This document shows, piece after piece, positions 15,023 to 21,162 of a DNA stretch of 21,162 nt (the first letter of the stretch is position 1; each line of letters begins with the position of its first letter). This DNA comes from a bacterium UBP1_UBA4783 (lineage in GTDB: Bacteria; Krumholzibacteriota; Krumholzibacteriia; Krumholzibacteriales; Krumholzibacteriaceae). The notes below the pieces were generated by a model. It ran no database searches, was not told the DNA's origin, and saw nothing but the letters and a program-made list of their open reading frames with translations. Location: contig DHHB01000098.1 of NCBI GenBank assembly GCA_002403075.1, positions 1-21,162 on the forward strand, written 5' to 3'. A program made the translations under genes and the position numbers.

Positions 15023-16284
15023 AGCGAGGAACCCTCGCCATACGGGCGGCCGCGGCGTTCGCCGCGTGCGCGGCGTTCGCCGCCGGCGCGGCGCCGGCCG
15101 GCGGGGCCGAACCGATCCGCGCCGGCTTCTCGAGCCGCCTCTCCCTCGGCTACGATTCCTTCATCGACCGGTTCACCATCCTCGACGACGACACCGCCGA
15201 GGCGGTGCACGACGTCTACGCCGGCCTCGGCAACGTTCTCTCGCTCTCGAAGGGAGCGGCGAGAGCGAACCTCTCGAACCTCCTGCGATACGGAAACCAG
15301 ACGATGGACGAATCCCTCGATCTCGACACCTCGTTCGAACCGGCCCGGGCCTGGCGCGTGGACCTGCGGGGAGGATTCCGGTACAAGCACTTCCGCGAGG
15401 GAAGCGACTACGCGGCCGCCAACGATTACCTGCAGGGAAACGCGCTCGTCAAGGTGCGGACGCGCCTTTCGGGCCGCTTCCGCGCGGGCGCGCGCGCCCG
15501 TTTCGAGCTGGTCGATTTCGACGAACGGACCCTTTTCGATTACGATTACACGTATCGCGACGCGGGGATCGAGCTCGAGGCGGGATCGGATTACGCGCGC
15601 TCGCTTCTCGTCTCGGCGAGCGTCGGCTCCCGCGAGACCCCCGACACGACCGCGCTCGGATTCGACAGGATCCTCGCCGAGCTCGACGCCCGGGAAGCGG
15701 CGGGAAGACTGTCGCTCCAATTCGGCGTCTCGGGCGACCGGCGGGACTACCGGGAGAACATCCGGAGCGACTCGTGGCTCGTAAACTCCCGATTCGAGGC
15801 CGCTCTCGGCCTCGAAACGGGACGCTCGGTCTCGATCAGGGGCGAGGCCGAGATCCTCGCCTACGACCGTCCGGACGCCGTCTATTTCGACAGCCAGTTC
15901 GTCCGCGGAGGGGTCCGGACCCGCATCCCGGCCGGAACGGCGGCGACGCTCTTCCTCGAGCCCCGGTACGCGCAGATGCTGTGCGCCGATTTTGCCGAGG
16001 AGCGATACCGGGAGGGATCCCTGATCCTCGGCGTCGAGGCCTTCGGCGGCGAGCGCTACTGGGTCAGCGCCTCGTACGAGCCGGGGTACCGGGACTACAC
16101 CGCCGCGGAGAACTACCTCTACTCCGATTTCCTCGTCAACCGCGTCTCCATCATGGGAAGCCTAACTCTGCCAATGGATTACTCCATTAACCTCTTCCTC
16201 GATCACGAGCCGGAGCGCCACTCGCGGCGTGAGGACGATTTCTCGATCACGCTCGTATCTCTCGATATTACGAAGCGTTTCTGA
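15019..16284 (+). CDS. predicted outer-membrane beta-barrel protein
   Basis: This 421-residue protein has an Ala-rich signal peptide (cleavage probably near AGGAE, about residue 34). The mature chain is dominated by alternating polar/hydrophobic stretches rich in Tyr, Phe and Arg (for example RAGARARFELVDFDERTLF and RYWVSASYEPGYRDYTA). It ends DITKRF with a terminal Phe, the usual signal for BAM-assembled outer-membrane barrels. Length would suit about 14-18 strands. No family is recognised by eye; porin-like or assembly-related functions are both open. The ATG overlaps the lipoprotein stop (ATGA). It is the last gene of the sigma54 operon. No terminator is visible after it, and the ferredoxin promoter begins 24 bases downstream. 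Confidence 0.82.
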   Translation: MKRGTLAIRAAAAFAACAAFAAGAAPAGGAEPIRAGFSSRLSLGYDSFIDRFTILDDDTAEAVHDVYAGLGNVLSLSKGAARANLSNLLRYGNQTMDESLDLDTSFEPARAWRVDLRGGFRYKHFREGSDYAAANDYLQGNALVKVRTRLSGRFRAGARARFELVDFDERTLFDYDYTYRDAGIELEAGSDYARSLLVSASVGSRETPDTTALGFDRILAELDAREAAGRLSLQFGVSGDRRDYRENIRSDSWLVNSRFEAALGLETGRSVSIRGEAEILAYDRPDAVYFDSQFVRGGVRTRIPAGTAATLFLEPRYAQMLCADFAEERYREGSLILGVEAFGGERYWVSASYEPGYRDYTAAENYLYSDFLVNRVSIMGSLTLPMDYSINLFLDHEPERHSRREDDFSITLVSLDITKRF

Positions 16285-16308
16285 CGACGCGAGCGGGAGA
16301 AAAAAATC

Positions 16309-16337
16309 TTGACACCGGTCGGAACGGCTGTTAATTA
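16309..16337 (+). promoter_or_regulatory. sigma70-type promoter of the ferredoxin gene
   Basis: TTGACA (16309-16314), a 17-base spacer and TAATTA (16332-16337) are present, with an A-rich stretch (16300-16306) just upstream. The start would be near 16344, about 26 bases before the ATG. Confidence 0.8.
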
Positions 16338-16369
16338 GGGAAAGGCTCTTTTGGAAAAGGAGTGTAACA

Positions 16370-16561
16370 ATGGCGAGAATACCGTCTATCGATCCCGATC
16401 TTTGCACCGGATGCGAGCTCTGCGTCGAGACCGTCCCCGACGTGTTTCAGATGGAAGGGGATGTGGCGGCCATCTCCGATCCGGCCGGGGCGACCGAAGA
16501 GGAGATTCAGGAGGCCATCGACAACTGCCCGGTCGAGGCGATCACCTGGCAGGACGAATAG
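16370..16561 (+). CDS. single-cluster [4Fe-4S] ferredoxin
   Basis: This 63-residue soluble electron carrier has Cys12, Cys15, Cys18 (CTGCELC) and Cys53 (NCPVEAI), the four ligands of one [4Fe-4S] cluster. The position that often holds an extra Cys (CxxCxxCxxxCP) is Val22, as in Bacillus-type ferredoxins. The chain is acidic, as expected. AAGGAG is seven bases before the ATG. It has its own promoter and terminator, so it is monocistronic and probably well expressed. It converges on the acyl-CoA oxidation operon, but nothing in the sequence shows which oxidoreductase it serves. Confidence 0.95.
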   Translation: MARIPSIDPDLCTGCELCVETVPDVFQMEGDVAAISDPAGATEEEIQEAIDNCPVEAITWQDE

Positions 16562-16585
16562 GCGCTATCGACGAAGATTGCGAAG

Positions 16586-16619
16586 AAGCCGTGCCCGGCC
16601 GGGCACGGCTTTCTTTTTG
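16586..16619 (+). terminator. intrinsic terminator of the ferredoxin gene
   Basis: An 11-bp stem (AAGCCGTGCCC/GGGCACGGCTT) with loop GGCC is followed by TCTTTTTGT, 24 bases after the stop codon. In the opposite direction the stem is not followed by a T-run, so it is probably weak for the convergent operon. Confidence 0.95.
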
Positions 16620-16656
16620 TACGGCGGGCCCGCGCGGATCGCGCTCCGTGCCCTCC

Positions 16657-18639
16657 CTATCCCCCGCAGGCCTCGAGCAGCACCTCGGCGATATCGTACG
16701 CCTTGACGTCCTCGCGTCCGAGGCTCTTCAGTCCGTCCTCGAACATCGTCAGACAATAGGGGCAGGCGGTGAAGACGCGATCGACGCCGAGGCCGAGGAG
16801 CTCCCTCGTCCTCTCCTCGTTGATGCGGGTGCCGAGATGCTCCTCCATCCACATCCTGCCGCCGCCTGCGCCGCAGCAGAAGCTCCGCGAACGGCGCCGC
16901 GGGAACTCCACGACCCTCGCCGCGCTCGATAAGACCCGCCTCGGCTGCCGCAGGACGCCGTTGTACCTCCCGAGATAGCACGAGTCGTGAAACGCCCCGC
17001 GCGGCCCGCCGTCCCGTCGGGGCGAGAGCTTCTTCGCGGCGACGAGCTCGAGCAGAAGCTCGCTGTGGTGCCGCACCGGAACCGAGAGCCCGAACTGCGG
17101 GTACTCGGCTCGGAACGAGTTGTACCCGTGCGGGCACGCGGTGACGAGGGTCTTGAACCGGTATTTCTTGAGCGTCTCGATATTCGACTGAATGAGCGTC
17201 TGGGCGAGGTATTCGTTCCCCATCCGCCGGGCCGTCTCCCCGCAGCACATCTCCTCGGCGCCGAGAATCGCGAAATCGACCCCCGCCCGCCGCAGCAGAG
17301 CCGCGACGGCGCGGGAGACCTTTTGCCCCCGCGCGTCGAACGATCCCGCGCAGCCGACCCACAACAGGACGTCGAAGCTCCCGCGGGAGGAGGCGAGCGG
17401 GACGTCGAGCCCTTCCGCCCAATCCGCGCGCGACGAGTAGCCGATCGCCCACGGGTTGTAGTTCACCTCCATGTTCTTGAATACCGGCTGCATCTCCGCG
17501 GGGAACCGGCTCTCCGTCATGACGAGGTGTCGTCTGAGATCGACGAGCTTCTGCACGTGCTCGATGAACGGCGGGCATTCCTGCATGCACGCGCCGCAGG
17601 TGGTGCACGACCAGATCTCGTCCTCTGAAACCGCGTCGGGAACGATCGGCGTCTTGCGCAGAACGGCCTCCCCCTTCGAGAGAAGCCCGCCCTTGTCGCT
17701 CATGAGCCGCGCGCGGAGCCGGTGGATGACGCGGTAGGGCGAGAGCGGCTTGCCGGTGCGGTAGGCCGGACACGCCACCTGGCAGCGTCCGCACTCGGTG
17801 CAGGCGTAGAGATCGAGGAGCTGCTTCCACGTGTAGTCGGGAAGCTCGGAAACGCCGAACTTTTCGGCGGCGTCGTCCTCGAAGTTCATTCGGCTGAGCG
17901 TGCCCGTCGATCCGAGGTTCTTGAAGAACACGTTCGGGATCGCGCCGAGGATGTGGATGTGCTTCGAGAACGGGATGTAGAGCAGGAAGAAGAAAATGAT
18001 CCCGTTGTGGAGCCACGAGAGGACGCCGTAGGCGATCGGGAGGTTCATGCCCAGTCCGCCGACCGCGGCCGCCGCGGCCGCGGAGACGGGGGCGTTCGCC
18101 CGCGTGATCCGCTCGGATCCCATGAGGATCTCGGTGCCGCGCACGCCGTACATGAGCAGGATGAGGACGAAGATGAGCGAGAGGATGAGCCCCGCCTGCA
18201 CCGGAACCTTCGGATCGTCGATCTTCAGGCGCTCCGGCTTGAGGACGAAGCGGCGCAGCGCGGCGACCGCGAGCGCGACGATCACGAGTATCCCGAAGAC
18301 GTCCTGAAGCAGCAGGATCGCGGATCCCGCCGTCCGGCCGACGATCCGGTCGAGCGTGAAGCCGCCGAACATCTGCGAGAGCATGTGGTCGAGCGTGCCG
18401 ATCGTGATGAAGACGAATCCCCAGAAGATGACGAAGTGCCCGAGGCCCGCCGGCTGTGCGAGCACGCGCAGCTGGGCGCCCACGTACACGACGACCGCCC
18501 AGACGCGATCCCGCACGCGGTTGAAGCGGTTCTCCGGCTTGCCGGCCGCGAGAATGCGGCAGAGGAACCGGACGACGAGACCGAAGGCCGCGAACGAGGC
18601 GGCGAAGAGAACGAGAAGGACGACTCCGCCCGCGGTCAT
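16657..18639 (-). CDS. membrane Fe-S oxidoreductase, EtfAB:quinone oxidoreductase (EMO) type
   Basis: This 660-residue inner-membrane protein probably takes electrons from EtfAB to the quinone pool. The N-terminal part (to about residue 235) has five or six hydrophobic segments and histidines in them (His68, His85, His211, His227) that could bind heme b, NarI/HdrE-like. A ferredoxin-like domain follows with two [4Fe-4S] motifs, CTECGRCQVACP (from Cys280) and CTTCGACMQECP (from Cys345). Then come two CCG domains (EEMCCGETARRMGNE with ACPHGY; SFCCGAGGGRMW with ACPYC), as in HdrD-type reductases. The whole architecture matches the DUF3483-type EMO family associated with etf genes. The ATG has GAGGAGGAG upstream and lies 15 bases after etfA. 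Assignment rests on architecture and neighbours. Confidence 0.88.
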   Translation of the reverse strand: MTAGGVVLLVLFAASFAAFGLVVRFLCRILAAGKPENRFNRVRDRVWAVVVYVGAQLRVLAQPAGLGHFVIFWGFVFITIGTLDHMLSQMFGGFTLDRIVGRTAGSAILLLQDVFGILVIVALAVAALRRFVLKPERLKIDDPKVPVQAGLILSLIFVLILLMYGVRGTEILMGSERITRANAPVSAAAAAAVGGLGMNLPIAYGVLSWLHNGIIFFFLLYIPFSKHIHILGAIPNVFFKNLGSTGTLSRMNFEDDAAEKFGVSELPDYTWKQLLDLYACTECGRCQVACPAYRTGKPLSPYRVIHRLRARLMSDKGGLLSKGEAVLRKTPIVPDAVSEDEIWSCTTCGACMQECPPFIEHVQKLVDLRRHLVMTESRFPAEMQPVFKNMEVNYNPWAIGYSSRADWAEGLDVPLASSRGSFDVLLWVGCAGSFDARGQKVSRAVAALLRRAGVDFAILGAEEMCCGETARRMGNEYLAQTLIQSNIETLKKYRFKTLVTACPHGYNSFRAEYPQFGLSVPVRHHSELLLELVAAKKLSPRRDGGPRGAFHDSCYLGRYNGVLRQPRRVLSSAARVVEFPRRRSRSFCCGAGGGRMWMEEHLGTRINEERTRELLGLGVDRVFTACPYCLTMFEDGLKSLGREDVKAYDIAEVLLEACGG

Positions 18640-18654
18640 GCGCTCCTCCTCTCG

Positions 18655-19638
18655 TTAGGCGAGGGCCTTTTTGATCTCCTCGGTGAGCATCGGAACGATC
18701 TCGAAGAGGTCTCCGACGACGCCGTAGGTCGCGCGCTCGAAGATCGGCGCGTTCGGATCCTTGTTGATCGCCACGATCACCTTCGAGGTCCGCATCCCGG
18801 CGAGATGCTGAATCGCGCCGGAGATGCCGCACGCGATGTAGAGCTTCGGATTGACGATCTTGCCGGTCTGTCCGACCTGCACGGCCGCCGGGGCGAACCC
18901 CGCGTCGACCGCCGCCCGCGAGGCGCCGACCGCCGCGCCGAGCGCGTCGGCGAGATCCTCGAGGATCTTGAAATTCGCCTTCTCCTTCATCGCCCGGCCG
19001 CCCGATACGATCACGTCCGCCTCGGTGATATCCGGACGTCCGCCCTCGAGAGGTATGATCTCCCGGACGAGCGCGCGTATCGCCTCGCGCGCGGCCGCGG
19101 GCCCGCGCTTCTCGATCGGCGTGCTCCCCCCCGTGGGAGCGGCGGGCGGGACGTTGTTCGGGCGGATCGTGACGAAGGCCGTCCGCTCGCCGCGCCGCGC
19201 GAGCTCGACGTACACCTTGCCCGAATACACGGGACGGCGCACGACGCACGCGGCCCCCTCCATGCGGATATCGACGCAGTCGCTGAACATGACCCCGTCC
19301 ACCCTCGCGGCGACGCGGGGCGCGAGATCGCGGCCCATCGCCGTCGCGCCGAGCAGCACGTAGGACGGGCTCGACTCCTTCACGAGACCGGCGAGCGCCG
19401 CCGCGTAGCCCTCCGTCGAGTAGCTCGCGAGCGCGTCCCCCTCGAAGACCGTGATCTTCCGCAAGCCGTAATCGGCGATCCCTTTCGCGGCCGCCTCGGC
19501 GCCCGCGCCGACGAGCGCCGCGTCGACGGCGCCGCCGGTGTCCTTCGACACGCGGCGCGCGGCTTCGATGAGCTCCCGCGTCACCTTTTTCAGCGCGCCG
19601 CCCCGGACCTCGCCGAATATCAGAATATCGTTGGACAT
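18655..19638 (-). CDS. etfA: electron transfer flavoprotein, alpha subunit
   Basis: This 327-residue FAD-binding subunit of cytosolic EtfAB accepts electrons from acyl-CoA dehydrogenase. The C-terminal FAD domain is clear: VIVSGGRAM, GASRAAVDAG, VGQTGKIVNPKLYIACGISG, then GAIQHLAGM and VAINKDPNAPIFE. The N-terminal domain has the expected MSNDILIFGEVRGG start and GATAMGRDLAPRVAAR. Length is normal. GGAGGAG is positioned just before the ATG. It sits 28 bases after etfB and 15 before the quinone-reductase-like gene, all in one transcription unit. Confidence 0.97.
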   Translation of the reverse strand: MSNDILIFGEVRGGALKKVTRELIEAARRVSKDTGGAVDAALVGAGAEAAAKGIADYGLRKITVFEGDALASYSTEGYAAALAGLVKESSPSYVLLGATAMGRDLAPRVAARVDGVMFSDCVDIRMEGAACVVRRPVYSGKVYVELARRGERTAFVTIRPNNVPPAAPTGGSTPIEKRGPAAAREAIRALVREIIPLEGGRPDITEADVIVSGGRAMKEKANFKILEDLADALGAAVGASRAAVDAGFAPAAVQVGQTGKIVNPKLYIACGISGAIQHLAGMRTSKVIVAINKDPNAPIFERATYGVVGDLFEIVPMLTEEIKKALA

Positions 19639-19666
19639 CTATCTCTCCTCCGTGTCTTCGCCGCGG

Positions 19667-20455
19667 TTATATGACCTTCGACTCGTCGCGGAGAAGCTTC
19701 ACGAGCTCGCGAACCGCGTCCCGCGCCTCCTCCGCCTGCACCATCCGGCAGCCCGAGCTCTTCGGGAGCGGCACCCAGCGCACGATCGCGCTCCGCGCCT
19801 CCCCCGGGACGGCGACGCCGAGATCGGCGAGCGTCTTTGTGCGGATCTCCTTCTTCTTCGCCTTCATGATGCCGGGGAGCGAAGCGTAGCGGGGCTCGTT
19901 GAGCCCCTTCTCGCAGGAGACGATCGCGGGCAGGGCGGTCTCGATCATCTCGTCCCCTCCCTCGATGCGGCGCCGCAGCGTCGCCCGGGAGCCGTCGCCG
20001 GAGAGCTCGAAACCCGTCACGACGTTGACCTGCGGAACGTCGAGCATCTCGGCGAGGATGGTCTGAACCTGGCCCATGTCGTCGTCGATCGCCTGCTTGC
20101 CGCAGAAGATGATGTCGAAGCCGCTTTCCTTGACGGCCGCGGCGAGCGCGGCGGCGGCGAGGAACGGATCGCCGGAGGCGAGCGCCGGATCGCAGACGTG
20201 CACCGCGTCGTCGGCCCCCATCGCGAGCGCCGTGCGTATAAGCTCGGTCGCCTCCTCCGGGCCGGCGCACACCGCCGTCACCGTGCTCGGGCCGCCCGCC
20301 TTCTCCTTGACCCGGAGCGCCTGCTCGATGCCGTACTCGTCATAGGTGCTGATGACGTACTTGATCCCGTCGTCCTTGATGCCGGTGCCCTCCTGATTGA
20401 CGAGGATCCTCGCCTCCGTGTCAGGCACCCGCTTCATGAGCGCGATGATCTTCAA
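19667..20455 (-). CDS. etfB: electron transfer flavoprotein, beta subunit
   Basis: This 262-residue partner of EtfA has the family start KIIALMKRVPDTEARI, the TYDEYGIEQALRVKE signature and GKQAIDDDMGQVQTILAEML in the nucleotide-binding region. The GKQAIDDD form is that of canonical, AMP-containing EtfB (for example the human protein). Electron-bifurcating EtfB usually has a GDTAQ form there, which suggests a non-bifurcating ETF (inference). The start is a TTG at 20455 with AAAGGAGG five bases upstream. The first in-frame ATG (20437) would remove the conserved first strand. It lies 27 bases after the acyl-CoA dehydrogenase stop. Confidence 0.96.
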   Translation of the reverse strand: MKIIALMKRVPDTEARILVNQEGTGIKDDGIKYVISTYDEYGIEQALRVKEKAGGPSTVTAVCAGPEEATELIRTALAMGADDAVHVCDPALASGDPFLAAAALAAAVKESGFDIIFCGKQAIDDDMGQVQTILAEMLDVPQVNVVTGFELSGDGSRATLRRRIEGGDEMIETALPAIVSCEKGLNEPRYASLPGIMKAKKKEIRTKTLADLGVAVPGEARSAIVRWVPLPKSSGCRMVQAEEARDAVRELVKLLRDESKVI

Positions 20456-20482
20456 CGGCTCCTCCTTTCGCCGGCCTCGTGC

Positions 20483-21162
20483 TCACTCCGGGATCGTCCG
20501 CTCGAACTCCTCGATGACCGCGCGCGAGATGACGAGGCGCTGGATCTCGCTCGTTCCCTCGTACAGCTCGGTCACCCGGGCGTCCCGAAAGAGCCGTTCG
20601 ATGATGAATTCCTGCGTGTAGCCGACCCCTCCGTGCATCTGGAGGGCGTCGTAGGCGACCCGGTTCGCGACCCTGCTCGCGAAGAGCTTCGCCATGGCCG
20701 CTTCCTTGGTGTACGCCTCGCCCGCGTCGCGCAGCTTCGCCGCGCGGTACACGAGGAGACGCGCCGCCTCGATATCGGTCGCCGCGTCGGCGATCTTCCA
20801 GCGCGTCGCCTGGAAATCGACGATGCGCGAATTGAACTGCGTGCGCTCGCGCGCGTACCGGATCCCCTCGTCGAGCGCCGCCCGGGCGATGCCGATCGAC
20901 TGCGCGGCGATCCCGATGCGTCCGCCGTCGAGGCCGGCGAGCGCGATCTTGAGCCCCTGTCCCTCGCGGCCGAGAAGGTTCCCGGCGGGAACGCGGCAGT
21001 CCTCGAAGACGAGCTCGACCGTCCGCGACGCCCGAAGCCCCATCTTCCGCTCGACCTTTCCGATCGAGAAGCCGGGCATCGACGGATCGACGACGAACGC
21101 GCTGATGCCCTTTGTGCGGGCGCCGGGATCCGTGCGGGCGAAGACGATGACCGCGCCCGCGC
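20483..21162 (-). CDS. acyl-CoA dehydrogenase (N-terminus cut by window edge)
   Basis: Only the C-terminal ~226 residues are present; the frame is open to the right edge, reading AGAVIVFARTDPGARTKG before the segment MPGFSIGKVERKMGLR. This flavoenzyme forms trans-2-enoyl-CoA from acyl-CoA and passes electrons to EtfAB. Visible motifs are RTQFNSRIVDFQATRWKIAD, MHGGVGYTQEFIIERLFRDA and YEGTSEIQRLVISR. The Glu of YEGTSEIQ is in the position of the catalytic base of short- and medium-chain enzymes (bcd/acadS group). Chain-length preference cannot be decided. It is upstream of etfB in the same unit. Confidence 0.96.
   Translation of the reverse strand, partial: AGAVIVFARTDPGARTKGISAFVVDPSMPGFSIGKVERKMGLRASRTVELVFEDCRVPAGNLLGREGQGLKIALAGLDGGRIGIAAQSIGIARAALDEGIRYARERTQFNSRIVDFQATRWKIADAATDIEAARLLVYRAAKLRDAGEAYTKEAAMAKLFASRVANRVAYDALQMHGGVGYTQEFIIERLFRDARVTELYEGTSEIQRLVISRAVIEEFERTIPE

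Noticed and set aside
16586..16611. Ferredoxin terminator hairpin as a bidirectional terminator for the etf operon
   Set aside because: Read leftward, the stem is followed by CTTCGC with no T-run, so support for termination in that direction is weak.
17722..19674. 650-codon plus-strand frame opposite the Fe-S oxidoreductase and etfA
   Set aside because: It is a shadow of two convincingly identified minus-strand genes; the product is Arg/Asp/Glu-rich without domains.

Overview
The window is a chromosomal segment of a GC-rich bacterium with a Gram-negative envelope. The envelope type is inferred from lipoproteins with lipoboxes, a predicted outer-membrane beta-barrel ending in Phe, and a bifunctional class A penicillin-binding protein. 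The first ~221 bases are the 5' end of a 16S rRNA gene on the minus strand. Its opening (GGCGTGGATTAGGCATGCAAG on the RNA strand) is not the usual proteobacterial or firmicute one and is compatible with a deep or candidate phylum, but I cannot place the lineage without a search. No mobile elements, CRISPR arrays or tRNAs were seen.

Layout. (1) 1-514: 16S 5' end, leader with a boxA-like element, and two tandem near-consensus sigma70 promoters, all reading leftward. (2) 672-2792 (+): penicillin-binding protein 1A. (3) 2829-8171 (-): a compact run transcribed in the order yhaM-like exoribonuclease, alanine racemase (alr), deoB, deoC, deoA. It has one visible promoter upstream, and alr, deoC and deoA start on GTG. 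(4) 8296-9243 (-): a monocistronic lipoprotein of unknown function with a strong promoter and an intrinsic terminator. (5) 9305-10273 (-): a lipoprotein with a degenerate metallophosphoesterase fold, divergent from the next block. (6) 10400-13218 (+): a membrane histidine kinase and an NtrC-type sigma54 activator. (7) 13333-16284 (+): a near-perfect sigma54 (-24/-12) promoter directly downstream of the activator gene, driving three tightly packed envelope genes. These encode an exported protein built of five ~80-residue helical repeats, a small lipoprotein and a predicted outer-membrane beta-barrel. (8) 16309-16619 (+): a single-cluster ferredoxin with its own promoter and terminator. (9) 16657-21162 (-): an operon of acyl-CoA dehydrogenase (cut by the window edge), etfB, etfA and a membrane Fe-S oxidoreductase resembling EtfAB:(methyl)menaquinone oxidoreductase, which passes acyl-CoA oxidation electrons to the quinone pool.

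How it fits together. The left half is housekeeping: ribosome synthesis, peptidoglycan synthesis and precursor supply (PBP1A, Alr), nucleoside salvage and RNA turnover. The right end is a coherent acyl-CoA oxidation electron-transfer operon. The most novel part is the middle (about 9.3-16.3 kb): a two-component system, its likely target promoter and an unrecognised three-gene envelope module, flanked by an unusual metallophosphoesterase-like lipoprotein that may be part of the same system.
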